Positions 17,967-27,058 of a stretch of DNA of 64,000 bases are shown here, piece by piece. Every line of letters begins with the position of its first letter. Positions within the stretch are counted from its first letter, which is position 1. A program made the position numbers and the translations under genes. The stretch is from Belliella pelovolcani (lineage in GTDB: Bacteria > Bacteroidota > Bacteroidia > Cytophagales > Cyclobacteriaceae): NCBI RefSeq assembly GCF_900156785.1, contig NZ_FTOP01000011.1, forward strand, positions 84,551 to 148,550, given 5' to 3'. The notes beneath the pieces were generated by a model, which saw only the letters and a program-made list of their open reading frames with translations, was not told where the DNA came from and ran no database searches.

Positions 17967-18677
17967 ATGAAAATAGAAATTTGGTCGGACATCATGTGTC
18001 CTTTTTGCTATATTGGAAAGAGGAGATTGGAGTCAGCTTTGAATAATTTTGAATATAAGGATCATATAAAAATTGAATGGAAAAGTTTTTTGCTAAATCC
18101 TGATATGGTTACAGATACCAAAAAATCAACTTTGGAGTATTTGTCAGAAACAAAAGGATGGTCAATAGAACAAACACGCCAAATAACCAAGCAAGTGGTA
18201 GAAATGGCTAAGGAAGAAGGCTTAGAATATCGTATGGATACTACTGTAGTGGCTAATGCAAAAAAGGCGCACAGGTTGCTTCACTTAGCGAAATCTTTGG
18301 ACAAAGGGGACGAAATGAAGGAGAGGTTATTAAAAGCATATTTCACAGAGTCCAAAAATATCGACGATAATCCAACTCTGATAGCCTTAGCCCTTGAAGT
18401 GGGTTTAGAAGAGGAAAAGGTGATTAAGTGTCTTGAATCAAAAGAATTTGAGTCAGATGTAAATAACGATATCAAAGAAGCGATGCAATTGGGAGTAAGG
18501 GGTGTCCCGTTTTTTGTTTTAGATAGAAAGTATGGTATATCTGGAGCCCAACCTGTAGAAGCGTTTGATCAGACTCTTCAAAAGGCTTGGACTGATTTTG
18601 TAAAAGAAAATCCAATCATTCAAATGACCCAAGACAGTCAAGGAATGGCTTGTGATGTTGATGGGAATTGTGATTAA
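17967..18677 (+). CDS. DsbA family oxidoreductase, FrnE-like
   Basis: 236 residues with no signal peptide, so cytoplasmic. The thioredoxin-fold motif CPFC stands at the N-terminus (WSDIMCPFCYIGKRRLE), followed by the alpha-helical insertion and a C-terminal cis-Pro segment GVRGVPFFVLDRKYGISGAQP. This is the FrnE branch of DsbA-like proteins (PF01323), thought to act as disulfide oxidoreductases or isomerases. The C-terminal end has two extra cysteines (MACDVDGNCD). A strong terminator follows. Confidence 0.9.
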   Translation: MKIEIWSDIMCPFCYIGKRRLESALNNFEYKDHIKIEWKSFLLNPDMVTDTKKSTLEYLSETKGWSIEQTRQITKQVVEMAKEEGLEYRMDTTVVANAKKAHRLLHLAKSLDKGDEMKERLLKAYFTESKNIDDNPTLIALALEVGLEEEKVIKCLESKEFESDVNNDIKEAMQLGVRGVPFFVLDRKYGISGAQPVEAFDQTLQKAWTDFVKENPIIQMTQDSQGMACDVDGNCD

Positions 18678-18710
18678 AAAAAGGCTTCGGTTAACTCCCG
18701 AAGCCTTTTT
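18678..18710. terminator. Bidirectional terminator between DsbA-like and SMP-30 genes
   Basis: A perfect 13-bp stem including AAGGCTTCGG (18681-18690) and CCGAAGCCTT (18698-18707) has a 7-nt loop, with A-tract and T-tract on its two sides. It serves both convergent genes. Confidence 0.9.
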
Positions 18711-18713
18711 CCA

Positions 18714-19625
18714 TTAATATGTACCGTATACTTTCATTCTGATTTTATAAATTCCTTCGGAAGCTGTGATAAATAGAGTCTTACGATCGGGCCCAGCAAA
18801 AACGACATTGGCTGTCCATTTTTCTGGAATAGGGATGTGACCGATCTCTTCTCCTTTGCGATTATAGATCTTCACACCATCGGCACCAGTCAAGTATAAG
18901 TTTCCTCGATAGTCAATGGTCATTCCATCAGATCCTCTATTTATAAAAACCTCTCTGTTTGTTAGAAAACCATCTTCGATGATATCATACTTATAAACTT
19001 TTTCGGCACCTATATCTGCTACATACAGGGTCTTCCCATCATAAGTTCCCACGATGCCGTTTGGTTTTACAAGCTTGTCATCAACTCTCATGAATTGAAG
19101 TCTATCAGCTGATAGCAAATATAAGTGCTCGCCATTTTGCTCTGATACTGCATCTCTTGTCCAATATTCTCTTTTATAGAGAGGATCTGTGATGTACATG
19201 GTCCCAGAGGGAGTGATATAAAGATCGTTCGGTCCATTAAGCTTTTTGCCTTGGTATGCTTCTAATAATACAGTTTTGTTTCCCTTATCATCTATGGACC
19301 ACAGTTGATTATTTTCATCAGCGCAAGCTATGATGTTACCTTCCCTATCCATAAACATTCCATTTGATCGGCCTGCATCTTCCATAAAAACTTCTGTTTT
19401 ATTGGTGAAAAAAGACCATTTGATAATCCGATTATTGGGCTGATCTGAAAAGTAAACATCTCCTAATCTGGAAACTGCTGGACCTTCTGTAAATCCAAAA
19501 CCGTCAGCTATTTTCTCAAGTTGGGCATTTTTTTCAATTAGGTTCTTTTTGTCTACGATTTGAGCATGGGTGATACTCGACGAAAGGGATAAAAAAATAA
19601 TAGCACTTAAAATATTACGCTTCAT
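18714..19625 (-). CDS. SMP-30/gluconolactonase-type beta-propeller protein, secreted
   Basis: 303 residues with a signal peptide (MKRNILSAIIFLSLSSSITHAQ). The six-bladed propeller repeats are visible as GFTEGPAVSRLGDVYFSD, GRSNGMFMDREGNIIACADENN, LNGPNDLYITPSGTMYITD and GMTIDYRGNLYLTGADG, which carry the Glu, Asn and Asp calcium ligands of the SMP-30 family. It should be a periplasmic lactonase or esterase acting on a sugar lactone; the substrate is not determined. It is convergent with the DsbA-like gene and divergent from the AbgT transporter. Confidence 0.9.
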   Translation of the reverse strand: MKRNILSAIIFLSLSSSITHAQIVDKKNLIEKNAQLEKIADGFGFTEGPAVSRLGDVYFSDQPNNRIIKWSFFTNKTEVFMEDAGRSNGMFMDREGNIIACADENNQLWSIDDKGNKTVLLEAYQGKKLNGPNDLYITPSGTMYITDPLYKREYWTRDAVSEQNGEHLYLLSADRLQFMRVDDKLVKPNGIVGTYDGKTLYVADIGAEKVYKYDIIEDGFLTNREVFINRGSDGMTIDYRGNLYLTGADGVKIYNRKGEEIGHIPIPEKWTANVVFAGPDRKTLFITASEGIYKIRMKVYGTY

Positions 19626-19753
19626 TTGATGTGTGATTTATGATCAGGTGAATTAATTTCCCTTGCAAGATAAGATATCAAGCCTGTTTTTTCTAATTCT
19701 ATGTTGTAAATGCCTCCAAGCTTCTTATTTTTGACAAAACCCAAGCATGAATC

Positions 19754-21307
19754 ATGGAAAAAATAGAAGGAAAAGCAAAGTCATCTTTAGATAGATTTTT
19801 GGATTTTATAGAAAAGGCTGGTAATAAACTTCCTGATCCAGCTATGCTTTTTTTGATATTGTTACTGATTACTTGGGGCTTATCTGCTGTTCTCGCTCCG
19901 ATCAATTTTAATGCTTTTGATCAAATGAATGGTCAAGAGATCCGGGTAATTAATTTATTAACTGGAGAGAAACTTGCAGCATTCCTCTCAAATATGATAG
20001 GCATATTCATCAATTTCCCACCTTTGGGAGTTGTTTTACTTGCTATGTTGGGTGTTGGTGTGGCAGAACATTCTGGTTTTATCAATGCTGGATTAAAATA
20101 TCTGCTTGGGGTTACGCCGAAGATGCTGCTTACGCCTATTTTGGTGTTGGTGGCTATAGTGAGTCATACAGCGGCTGATGCTGGATATGTGTTAGTTATT
20201 CCGTTAGGAGGAGTTATATTCTATGCGGCTGGTAGACATCCAGTTGCTGGTATAGCAGCAGCATTTGCGGGAGTATCGGGTGGATTTAGTGCCAATTTTA
20301 TCCCTTCTAGTATTGATCCATTGATTCAAAGTTATACTCAGTCAGCTGCGCAGATAATCCAGCCAGATATTTCATTGAATCCACTTAATAACATTATTTT
20401 CACTGGAATATCAAGTTTGATTGTTATAGCTGTTGTTTGGTATTTGACTGATAGAATAATCGAGCCTCGCCTCAATAGAAGCTTGAAAATTGACAAGGAT
20501 ATTGTAGATATTCCAAAAATGGAAAGCTTAAGCCAAAAGGAGAAAAGAGCTTTTTGGTTAGCTTTTGGGACTTTATTATTGGGTTTGGTTTTACTCTTTT
20601 TTTGGGTGCTTCCAGAAGATTCTGCAATGAGAGATGCTGACGGTGCCATCACCTCAAGGTATGCTCCGCTGATGGCTTCAATAGTACCGCTGATATTTAT
20701 TTTATTCTGGATTCCTGGTTTGGTGTATGGATTTGCTAGTGGTACTTACTCATCAATGAAAAACATGGTAGAAGGAATGAGTAAGTCGGTGGGAAGCATG
20801 TCACACTATATTGTCATGGCATTTTTCTGTGCACTATTTATTAATGCTTTTACTGAATCCAAGATTGGAAGTATAGCGGCGTACAAAGGTGCAGAGTTTC
20901 TACAGTCTCTAGGATTGCCCGCTCAAATCACAATTGTGGGCATTGTCATCTTGACCGCAGTGGTCAATTTATTTGTCGGTTCTGCTTCGGCTAAATGGGC
21001 ATTGATTAGCCCTGTATTTGTTCCTATGCTGATGCAGTTGGGAATTTCACCTGACCTTACCCAAGCTGCCTACAGAGTAGGTGATTCAGTATCAAATATC
21101 ATCACACCACTTTTGCCTTATTTTCCTTTGATTGTTGTATTCTGTCAAAAATATGTCAAGTCCACAGGTATTGGGACATTGGTATCTATTATGATTCCCT
21201 ATTCATTGACCTTACTGGTCGTGTGGACGCTTTTCTTGTTGTTATATTGGACCCTTGGGATTCCGTTAGGATTACAGTCTACTTATGAATTTGTGATGGT
21301 GAAATAA
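19754..21307 (+). CDS. abgT: AbgT family transporter
   Basis: 517 residues with about 10-12 hydrophobic segments and few long loops. Family signatures near GVGVAEHSGFINAGLKYLLGVTP and the last third (FVGSASAKWALISPVFVPMLMQLGI) match the AbgT family (PF03806), which imports p-aminobenzoyl-glutamate in E. coli and exports sulfonamides in some others. The helix pairs with the SASAKWA segment form the dimeric transporter core. There is no abgA or abgB hydrolase next to it, so the substrate is open. It is transcribed away from the SMP-30 gene. Confidence 0.93.
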   Translation: MEKIEGKAKSSLDRFLDFIEKAGNKLPDPAMLFLILLLITWGLSAVLAPINFNAFDQMNGQEIRVINLLTGEKLAAFLSNMIGIFINFPPLGVVLLAMLGVGVAEHSGFINAGLKYLLGVTPKMLLTPILVLVAIVSHTAADAGYVLVIPLGGVIFYAAGRHPVAGIAAAFAGVSGGFSANFIPSSIDPLIQSYTQSAAQIIQPDISLNPLNNIIFTGISSLIVIAVVWYLTDRIIEPRLNRSLKIDKDIVDIPKMESLSQKEKRAFWLAFGTLLLGLVLLFFWVLPEDSAMRDADGAITSRYAPLMASIVPLIFILFWIPGLVYGFASGTYSSMKNMVEGMSKSVGSMSHYIVMAFFCALFINAFTESKIGSIAAYKGAEFLQSLGLPAQITIVGIVILTAVVNLFVGSASAKWALISPVFVPMLMQLGISPDLTQAAYRVGDSVSNIITPLLPYFPLIVVFCQKYVKSTGIGTLVSIMIPYSLTLLVVWTLFLLLYWTLGIPLGLQSTYEFVMVK

Positions 21308-21332
21308 GAGTGTGAAGTTTACTATTAAATAT

Positions 21333-22718
21333 TTATTTCAGGATCAAAATCGAATCTAACTTTATCTTGGGTAGATAGCTTCTGAGAATGAATTTACTTT
21401 CTTGGTAAGGTTTTACGCGATGAATCATATCCAATAGTTCTTTTGGATTGTGAATATTTAGTTCTTTTTCAATGAATGTATGTCCTGAAAACATTCCGTT
21501 TTCAAAAAACAATGCGGCTTCTTCATTTTGACTTCTTCCTATGGTTTTGATGATTAACATATTTTCTTCATTTGCTATTTTTTCTAGCCACTGATTAACT
21601 CTGATATTGTATTGCTCAGGCTTTTCTTGATTGCAACAAGCTCCTCTACATTTGTTGTGTTCAAAATCATAACATGCTGATTTTGATTTTTGTACACCTG
21701 AGAGCTTAGGGCAAAGTTCATACTCAGAGATAGCCTCATTTAGAAATTTCCACGCGTCAGCATGATTTTCAAACTGGGTAATAGCAGGTTGGGAAGGAGT
21801 TATTTTGGACACTTGAAATCTTACATAACCCAAACTATCTTGATATTGTATAACTCCCCAAGGTTGACTAGTGAATTTCATAGATTTGTTGTACTTGGGC
21901 CAGTTCTTTTTGATTTCTTGAAGTTCAAGGAAGTAAGCAAGCATTTCACTACCTGTCAATAGCCAAGAGATGTCATGGATTTCATTCTTCAAATCCATTT
22001 TTAACTTTCCTTTAGTACTGCCTGAAAAATGACTTTTAAATCTACTTTTGATATTGTTAGCTTTACCGATATAGATCACTTTGTGATTTACATCATAAAA
22101 ATAATAGACACCTGTTTTTTCAGGAATCTTGCTATATTTTTCTTTGCAGATGTTAGGAGGTAAAAATGACTCACCATTATTCTTTTTGAGAGTTTCATGG
22201 ATTAATTCGGGATTTCTTTTAAGGATTTTATCAAATAGAATTGCTGTTGCTTTAGCATCTCCATAGGCGCGATGCCTATCTTCTATATATATGCCTAATG
22301 GTTCGCAAATCCTTCCTAAGCTGTATGATTTGTATCCAGGGAATGCCTTTCTGCTTAATCTTACCGTACAAATTTTGCTAGTCCTTAGCTCGTACCCTTC
22401 TTTTGCTAATGCTTTTTGAATAAATGTATAATCGAAATTTACATTATGTGCTATAAAAACTTTGTCATGAAGCATTTCATATATTTTTCGCGCTATTTGG
22501 CGAAATGTTGGTGATTGAGCCACCATGTCAGAATTGATTCCAGTCAAACCGGTAATATAACCAGGAATATAAGTTTCTGGATTGATAAGCGTATTGTAGG
22601 TTTCTGTGATCTCGTTACCATTGTGTATTAAAATAGCAATTTCAGTAATGCCAAGACCTTCTGAGGGATTTCCTCCAGCTGTTTCTATATCTACTATTGC
22701 AAAATTGACTCCTAACAT
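21333..22718 (-). CDS. DEDDh exonuclease fused to GIY-YIG nuclease (UvrC/Cho-like)
   Basis: 461 residues with two nuclease domains. Residues 1-170 are a DnaQ-like 3'-5' exonuclease with ExoI FAIVDIETAGG, ExoII HNVNFDYTF and ExoIII HRAYGDAKA. From about residue 195 there is a GIY-YIG domain (TGVYYFYDVNHKVIYIGKANNIKSR), followed by a C-terminal part like UvrC with a cysteine cluster (SACYDFEHNKCRGACC). This DnaQ-plus-UvrC-N architecture is known in several phyla, where it is taken to be a DNA repair or excision nuclease. The gene stands alone, converging on AbgT. Confidence 0.93.
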   Translation of the reverse strand: MLGVNFAIVDIETAGGNPSEGLGITEIAILIHNGNEITETYNTLINPETYIPGYITGLTGINSDMVAQSPTFRQIARKIYEMLHDKVFIAHNVNFDYTFIQKALAKEGYELRTSKICTVRLSRKAFPGYKSYSLGRICEPLGIYIEDRHRAYGDAKATAILFDKILKRNPELIHETLKKNNGESFLPPNICKEKYSKIPEKTGVYYFYDVNHKVIYIGKANNIKSRFKSHFSGSTKGKLKMDLKNEIHDISWLLTGSEMLAYFLELQEIKKNWPKYNKSMKFTSQPWGVIQYQDSLGYVRFQVSKITPSQPAITQFENHADAWKFLNEAISEYELCPKLSGVQKSKSACYDFEHNKCRGACCNQEKPEQYNIRVNQWLEKIANEENMLIIKTIGRSQNEEAALFFENGMFSGHTFIEKELNIHNPKELLDMIHRVKPYQESKFILRSYLPKIKLDSILILK

Positions 22719-22834
22719 TCTTCAAATTTACACAATCTATATTGACACTAATTTCAATTGTCAGGCATTGTCCCTAATTTTTCTCACAATTATTTTTTAG
22801 TAGTTAGAACATCTTTAAGTAATTCCATGTTTAT

Positions 22835-22846
22835 ATGTATATACAT
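22835..22846. promoter_or_regulatory. Perfect palindrome upstream of the CoA-transferase gene
   Basis: ATGTATATACAT is a 12-bp perfect dyad starting 52 bp and ending 41 bp before the ATG of the CoA-transferase gene. It resembles the half-site pattern of MarR- or TetR-type repressors, but no regulator gene is next to it. Confidence 0.35.
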
Positions 22847-22886
22847 TTAATATTGCTACATTAAATAAAAATAAAGACCCACTATA

Positions 22887-24224
22887 ATGAAACAAGTTCC
22901 TATCATTTCTCTCCAAGATGCCGCCAAATTGGTCAAGGATGGAGATATTTTACTGCAAGGTGGATTTGGGATGACCGGAAATCCGGTTCACTTGATGCAT
23001 GCATTGGCAGAGACAGCAACAAAAGACCTGACCTTTATTGGAAACAATGTCGGTGAACCTGGAATAGGAGGGGGAAGGCTGTTGAGAAATGGGCAGATCA
23101 AAAAGATGATCGGTTCATTCTTTACTTCCAATCCAGAAGCAGTCAAAGCTGCGCAAGAGGGCAGAGTAGAATTTGAATTGATTCCTCAAGGTTCTTTGGC
23201 TGAGGCCATCAGAGCCGGTGGGGCTGGAATTGGTGGTTTTTATACGCCTACGGCAGAAGGAACGGTGATTGCTGAGGGAAAAGATGTGAAAGAAATTGAT
23301 GGGGTGAAGCAGGTTTTTGTCAAGGGAATAAAAGGAGATGTAGCCTTTATCCGTGCCTGGAAAGCGGATACTGCAGGAAACTTACAATATCGCCTGACTG
23401 AGCAAAACTTCAATCCGGCTATGGCGACAGCAGCTAAGATAGTCATTGCGGAAGTGGAAGAAATTGTACCTGTTGGAGCGCTTGATCCCAATTTTATCCA
23501 TACTCCAAGCTGCTTTGTGGATTATTTGGTAGAAGTGAAATTGACAGAAGAGGATTTAGGTTCTTCAGCAAAAGTGGGCAGTTCGGAAGATATTCCTGCT
23601 GACCGTATGCTGATTGCCAAAAGAGCCTTGCAAGAATTACAGAAAGGTGATGTGGTCAACCTAGGGATAGGAATACCTACCTTAATTGCCAATTTGATCA
23701 GTCCTGAGGATGGTATCATCATGCATTCAGAAAATGGCATGTTGGGAATTGGTCCATCTCCAAAGCAAGGGGGAGCCATGGATTACCCGGTCAATGCAGG
23801 TAAGATCCCTGTAACGGCTTTGCCTGGTTCATCATACTTTGATTCTGCTGCTTCTTTTGGCATGATCAGAGGCAAGCATGTGGATGTAGCCGTGATGGGA
23901 GGCTTGGAAGTGGATGAAGCAGGAAACCTGGCCAATTGGGCTGTACCTGGTCGGCCGCTATTGGGAGTTGGTGGGGCCATGGATTTGGCTTCTGGAGCAA
24001 GGAAGTTGATCGTGACGATGAACCACACCTCACCCAAGGGGTCTAAAATCGTAAAATCCTGTAACTTGCCTTTGACAGCTAAGGCTTCGGTGGATATGGT
24101 GATTACAGAGTTGGCTGTGTTTGAATTTATCAAAGGCAAACTGACCCTAACGGAACTGATGCCGGGCGTGAGTCTTGAAGAGGTGAAGGAGAATACTGAG
24201 GCTGAGTTTGAAGTTGGATTGTAG
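22887..24224 (+). CDS. Fused two-subunit acyl-CoA:3-oxoacid CoA-transferase
   Basis: 445 residues in which the alpha (AtoD/PcaI-like, about 1-225) and beta (AtoA/PcaJ-like, about 230-445) subunits are joined. Alpha has [13 protein letters not shown], beta has GIGIPTLIA and the catalytic glutamate in [10 protein letters not shown]. The enzyme moves CoA from succinyl-CoA to a 3-oxoacid. The adjacent thiolase is PcaF-like, so 3-oxoadipate is the most likely substrate, but acetoacetate is possible. The gene is GC-richer than its left neighbour: one 60-bp row at 23881-23940 has 33 G/C, compared with 23 in a row of AbgT. No other pca genes are in the window. Confidence 0.87.
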   Translation: MKQVPIISLQDAAKLVKDGDILLQGGFGMTGNPVHLMHALAETATKDLTFIGNNVGEPGIGGGRLLRNGQIKKMIGSFFTSNPEAVKAAQEGRVEFELIPQGSLAEAIRAGGAGIGGFYTPTAEGTVIAEGKDVKEIDGVKQVFVKGIKGDVAFIRAWKADTAGNLQYRLTEQNFNPAMATAAKIVIAEVEEIVPVGALDPNFIHTPSCFVDYLVEVKLTEEDLGSSAKVGSSEDIPADRMLIAKRALQELQKGDVVNLGIGIPTLIANLISPEDGIIMHSENGMLGIGPSPKQGGAMDYPVNAGKIPVTALPGSSYFDSAASFGMIRGKHVDVAVMGGLEVDEAGNLANWAVPGRPLLGVGGAMDLASGARKLIVTMNHTSPKGSKIVKSCNLPLTAKASVDMVITELAVFEFIKGKLTLTELMPGVSLEEVKENTEAEFEVGL

Positions 24225-24266
24225 ATTGTAGATTTAAGATTGTAGATATAAGATTTAAGATTCAAG
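24218..24266 (+). repeat. Seven 7-bp tandem repeats overlapping a stop codon
   Basis: Units ATTGTAG, ATTGTAG, ATTTAAG, ATTGTAG, ATATAAG, ATTTAAG and ATTCAAG run end to end, consensus ATTNNAG. The stop TAG (24222-24224) of the CoA-transferase lies inside the first unit. Confidence 0.75.
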
Positions 24267-24600
24267 ACATAAATAACTGGAAAAGTGGGATAAAAAGCGA
24301 GACACAACATTTGAGGTCTTTTTTGACATCGAATGTTTTATTATAGTTCTCTAATATGAATAAAATGATAACTCACTTTCAATTTTGATATGGGATTGAA
24401 AATATATTCAACATTAATACTGGATCAATATCCACAAGTATCTTATCCGTTTGTGGCGGATTAAATATCCATTAATATCTGAATCATAAAAAATTAGGTA
24501 TAAATAGATTGCCAGTTTCTTTCCAGAGGTTCATATCAAAATATTACACGTTAAATCCATTTTCTATTAATACCATTATAACCATAGAATTATATACCTT
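24267..24600. other. Intergenic AT-rich stretch before the thiolase gene
   Basis: 334 bp between the 7-bp repeats and the thiolase ATG. No open frame of useful length, no hairpin terminator and no clear promoter motif were seen. The thiolase promoter presumably lies here. Confidence 0.4.
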
Positions 24601-25809
24601 ATGAACTACAACGCATATATTATAGATGGCATTAGGACGCCAATCGGGAATTTTGGTGGGGGATTATCTGCTGTAAGGGCTGATGATCTTGCAGCCATGG
24701 TTATCAGCGAATTGGTCAAAAGAAACCCTGTTATTCCTACTGATCAAATTGATGATGTGATTTTGGGCTGCCACAATCAGGCAGGAGAGGACAATAGAAA
24801 TGTAGCTAGAATGTCCGCACTTCTGGCTGGACTTCCAGTGACTGTACCGGGAGAAACGATCAATAGACTTTGTGCCTCGGGTATGTCTTCCATCATTCAT
24901 GCCGCTAGGGCTATTGCAGCAGGAGATGGGAATATTTTCATTGCGGGTGGAGTAGAGCAGATGACCCGTGGACCTTTGGTGATTTCCAAGGCAAGCAGGG
25001 CTTTTGGCAATGATGCTAAAATGGAAGACTCCAGCTTCGGCTGGCGCTTTGTCAATCCCAAGATGGAGGAAATGTATGGCACAGATCCCATGGGAATCAC
25101 AGCTGAAAACCTCGTGGATCAGTATCAGATCAATAGAGCAGATCAGGATTTGTTTGCCTACCATTCTCAAATGAAAGCTGCCGAAGCACAGCGAAAAGGA
25201 ATCTTGGCAGAGGAAATCATGCCTGTAAGCATTCCTCAGAGGAAATCCGAACCAATTGTATTTGACCAGGATGAATTCATCAAGCCTCAGACTACTGTTG
25301 AGGCTTTGAACAAGCTCAGGGCTGTTTTTAAGAAAGATGGTACCGTGACTGCAGGCAATGCTTCGGGCTTAAATGATGGGGCTGCTGCTACCTTGATTGT
25401 GTCTGAGAAGATTGTAAAGGAATATGGACTCAAGCCTTTGGCTAAAATTGTGAGTTCAGCTGTTGTAGGGGTGGAGCCTAGAATCATGGGCATTGGTCCA
25501 GTTCCGGCTACAAAGAAAGCTTTGGAAAAAGCCGGGTTGACTTTAGCAGATTTGGATGTGATAGAGTTGAATGAAGCTTTTGCCGCTCAAAGTTTGGCTT
25601 GTACACGAGCATTGGGATTATCCGATGATGATCCAAGGGTGAATATCAATGGGGGAGCGATTGCACTAGGCCATCCCTTGGGTATGTCTGGCACTAGGAT
25701 TACTTTGACTGCTGCCAAATCATTGGAGAGATTGAATAAAAAATATGCCTTGTCTACCATGTGTATTGGGGTAGGGCAGGGCTATGCTGTGGTGTTGGAA
25801 AGGGTGTAA
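24601..25809 (+). CDS. pcaF: Acetyl-CoA acyltransferase, 3-oxoadipyl-CoA thiolase type
   Basis: 402 residues. The degradative thiolase residues are present: nucleophile Cys91 in INRLCASGM, NEAFAAQ, the histidine in GGAIALGHPLG and the second cysteine in TMCIGVGQG. The N-terminus (YIIDGIRTPIGNFGGGLSAVRADDL) and the AGEDNRNVARM block are very close to PcaF, which cleaves 3-oxoadipyl-CoA to succinyl-CoA and acetyl-CoA. It follows the fused CoA-transferase, 376 bp downstream, so the two may catalyse the last two steps of beta-ketoadipate degradation. A row at 24901-24960 has 32 G/C in 60. General beta-ketothiolase activity cannot be ruled out. Confidence 0.88.
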   Translation: MNYNAYIIDGIRTPIGNFGGGLSAVRADDLAAMVISELVKRNPVIPTDQIDDVILGCHNQAGEDNRNVARMSALLAGLPVTVPGETINRLCASGMSSIIHAARAIAAGDGNIFIAGGVEQMTRGPLVISKASRAFGNDAKMEDSSFGWRFVNPKMEEMYGTDPMGITAENLVDQYQINRADQDLFAYHSQMKAAEAQRKGILAEEIMPVSIPQRKSEPIVFDQDEFIKPQTTVEALNKLRAVFKKDGTVTAGNASGLNDGAAATLIVSEKIVKEYGLKPLAKIVSSAVVGVEPRIMGIGPVPATKKALEKAGLTLADLDVIELNEAFAAQSLACTRALGLSDDDPRVNINGGAIALGHPLGMSGTRITLTAAKSLERLNKKYALSTMCIGVGQGYAVVLERV

Positions 25810-25837
25810 ATCAAAAGTTCCAGTTTTACCTGAATTT

Positions 25838-27022
25838 TTAATTTACTTCATCAATTGCTGCTAAAATGACAGTACAAGCTTCGTGGATTTGTTCCTCTGT
25901 AATAATTAAAGGGGGAGCAATCCGCATAGCATCATCACAGAATAAAAACCAATCTGTGATCACCCCTTTTTCGATAGCTAGGTCTATAATTGGCTTTAAG
26001 ACATCAAAAGACTCAAATTCAACAGCCATCATCAATCCCTTATTTCTTATTCCCTTTATTTTTGGGTGTTTTAATAATTTTTTGAACAGCTCAGCTTTGA
26101 TCTCTACTTGATCCAAAAGATTTTCTTCTTGAATTATCTTTATCGTTGCCAGTGATGCTGCTGCACTTACCGGATGCCCCCCAAATGTGGTAATGTGTCC
26201 TAGTAGTGGGTTATTTTTGAAAGCCCCCATGACTTCTTTATTGGCAATAAAAGCGCCAATTGGCATGCCACCTCCCATGCCCTTGGCACAGACCAAAATA
26301 TCTGGGACAATACCAAAGTGCTCAAAAGCCCAAAATTTACCTGTTCTACCAAATCCTGCCTGGATTTCGTCGAGAATTAGCAAAGTTCCTGTTTCATCGC
26401 AGCGCTTTCTCAAAGCTTGGAAGTAATTGCTACAAGCCACTTTAATTCCAGCTTCTCCTTGTATGGTTTCAATGATGACTGCTGCTGTATCTGTTGTAAT
26501 TTCTGATAGTTGATAAAAGGATCCGTAGGTCACATTCCTAATACCAGGAAGCAAAGGCCTATAGGCTCTTTTGAATATTTCATTTCCTCCGACCGAAAGA
26601 GAACCATGGGATGAACCATGGTAAGCGTTGACGCAAGAGATGATTTCTCTTCTATTCGTATATCGTTTGGCTAATTTAAGCGCACCTTCTACGGCTTCAC
26701 TTCCACTATTGACTAGGTAGACATTGTCTAGATGCTCAGGTAATGTATCGGTTAAAGCTTTGGCCAATTTTGTCTGTGGACTTTGTACATATTCCCCATA
26801 AACCATCAGATGAAGGTACTTATCCAATTGCTCTTGAATTGCAGTCAAAACTTTAGGGTGCCTATGCCCTACATTGCTGACACCTATTCCGGAGATCAAG
26901 TCTAGGTATTTCTTTTCGCCAGGACCATACATGTACACGCCTTCTGCCTTTTCGATTTCTATCATCAAGGGGAAGTCTGTAGTTTGTGCTAAGTGAGAAA
27001 GAAATAATTGTCTATTATTCAT
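25838..27022 (-). CDS. Class III PLP aminotransferase
   Basis: 394 residues. Motifs: LDLISGIGVSNVGHRHP, VNSGSEAVEGALKLAKRYT, LLILDEIQAGFGRTGKFWA and the PLP lysine in CAKGMGGGMPIGAFI. It is related to acetylornithine, putrescine and 4-aminobutyrate aminotransferases, so the substrate is not clear. It is apart from the arginine operon, which has its own argD, and lies 36 bp downstream of the methyltransferase gene. Its start near 27022 is the first ATG (MNNRQLFLSH). Confidence 0.9.
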   Translation of the reverse strand: MNNRQLFLSHLAQTTDFPLMIEIEKAEGVYMYGPGEKKYLDLISGIGVSNVGHRHPKVLTAIQEQLDKYLHLMVYGEYVQSPQTKLAKALTDTLPEHLDNVYLVNSGSEAVEGALKLAKRYTNRREIISCVNAYHGSSHGSLSVGGNEIFKRAYRPLLPGIRNVTYGSFYQLSEITTDTAAVIIETIQGEAGIKVACSNYFQALRKRCDETGTLLILDEIQAGFGRTGKFWAFEHFGIVPDILVCAKGMGGGMPIGAFIANKEVMGAFKNNPLLGHITTFGGHPVSAAASLATIKIIQEENLLDQVEIKAELFKKLLKHPKIKGIRNKGLMMAVEFESFDVLKPIIDLAIEKGVITDWFLFCDDAMRIAPPLIITEEQIHEACTVILAAIDEVN

Positions 27023-27058
27023 GCTAATTATTTGATCAGGAAATCTTGGAGCAAGTTG

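Noticed and set aside
24664..25170. 168-residue open frame antisense to the thiolase gene
   Set aside because: It lies wholly opposite a well-matched thiolase gene, has no family resemblance and has odd amino acid composition.
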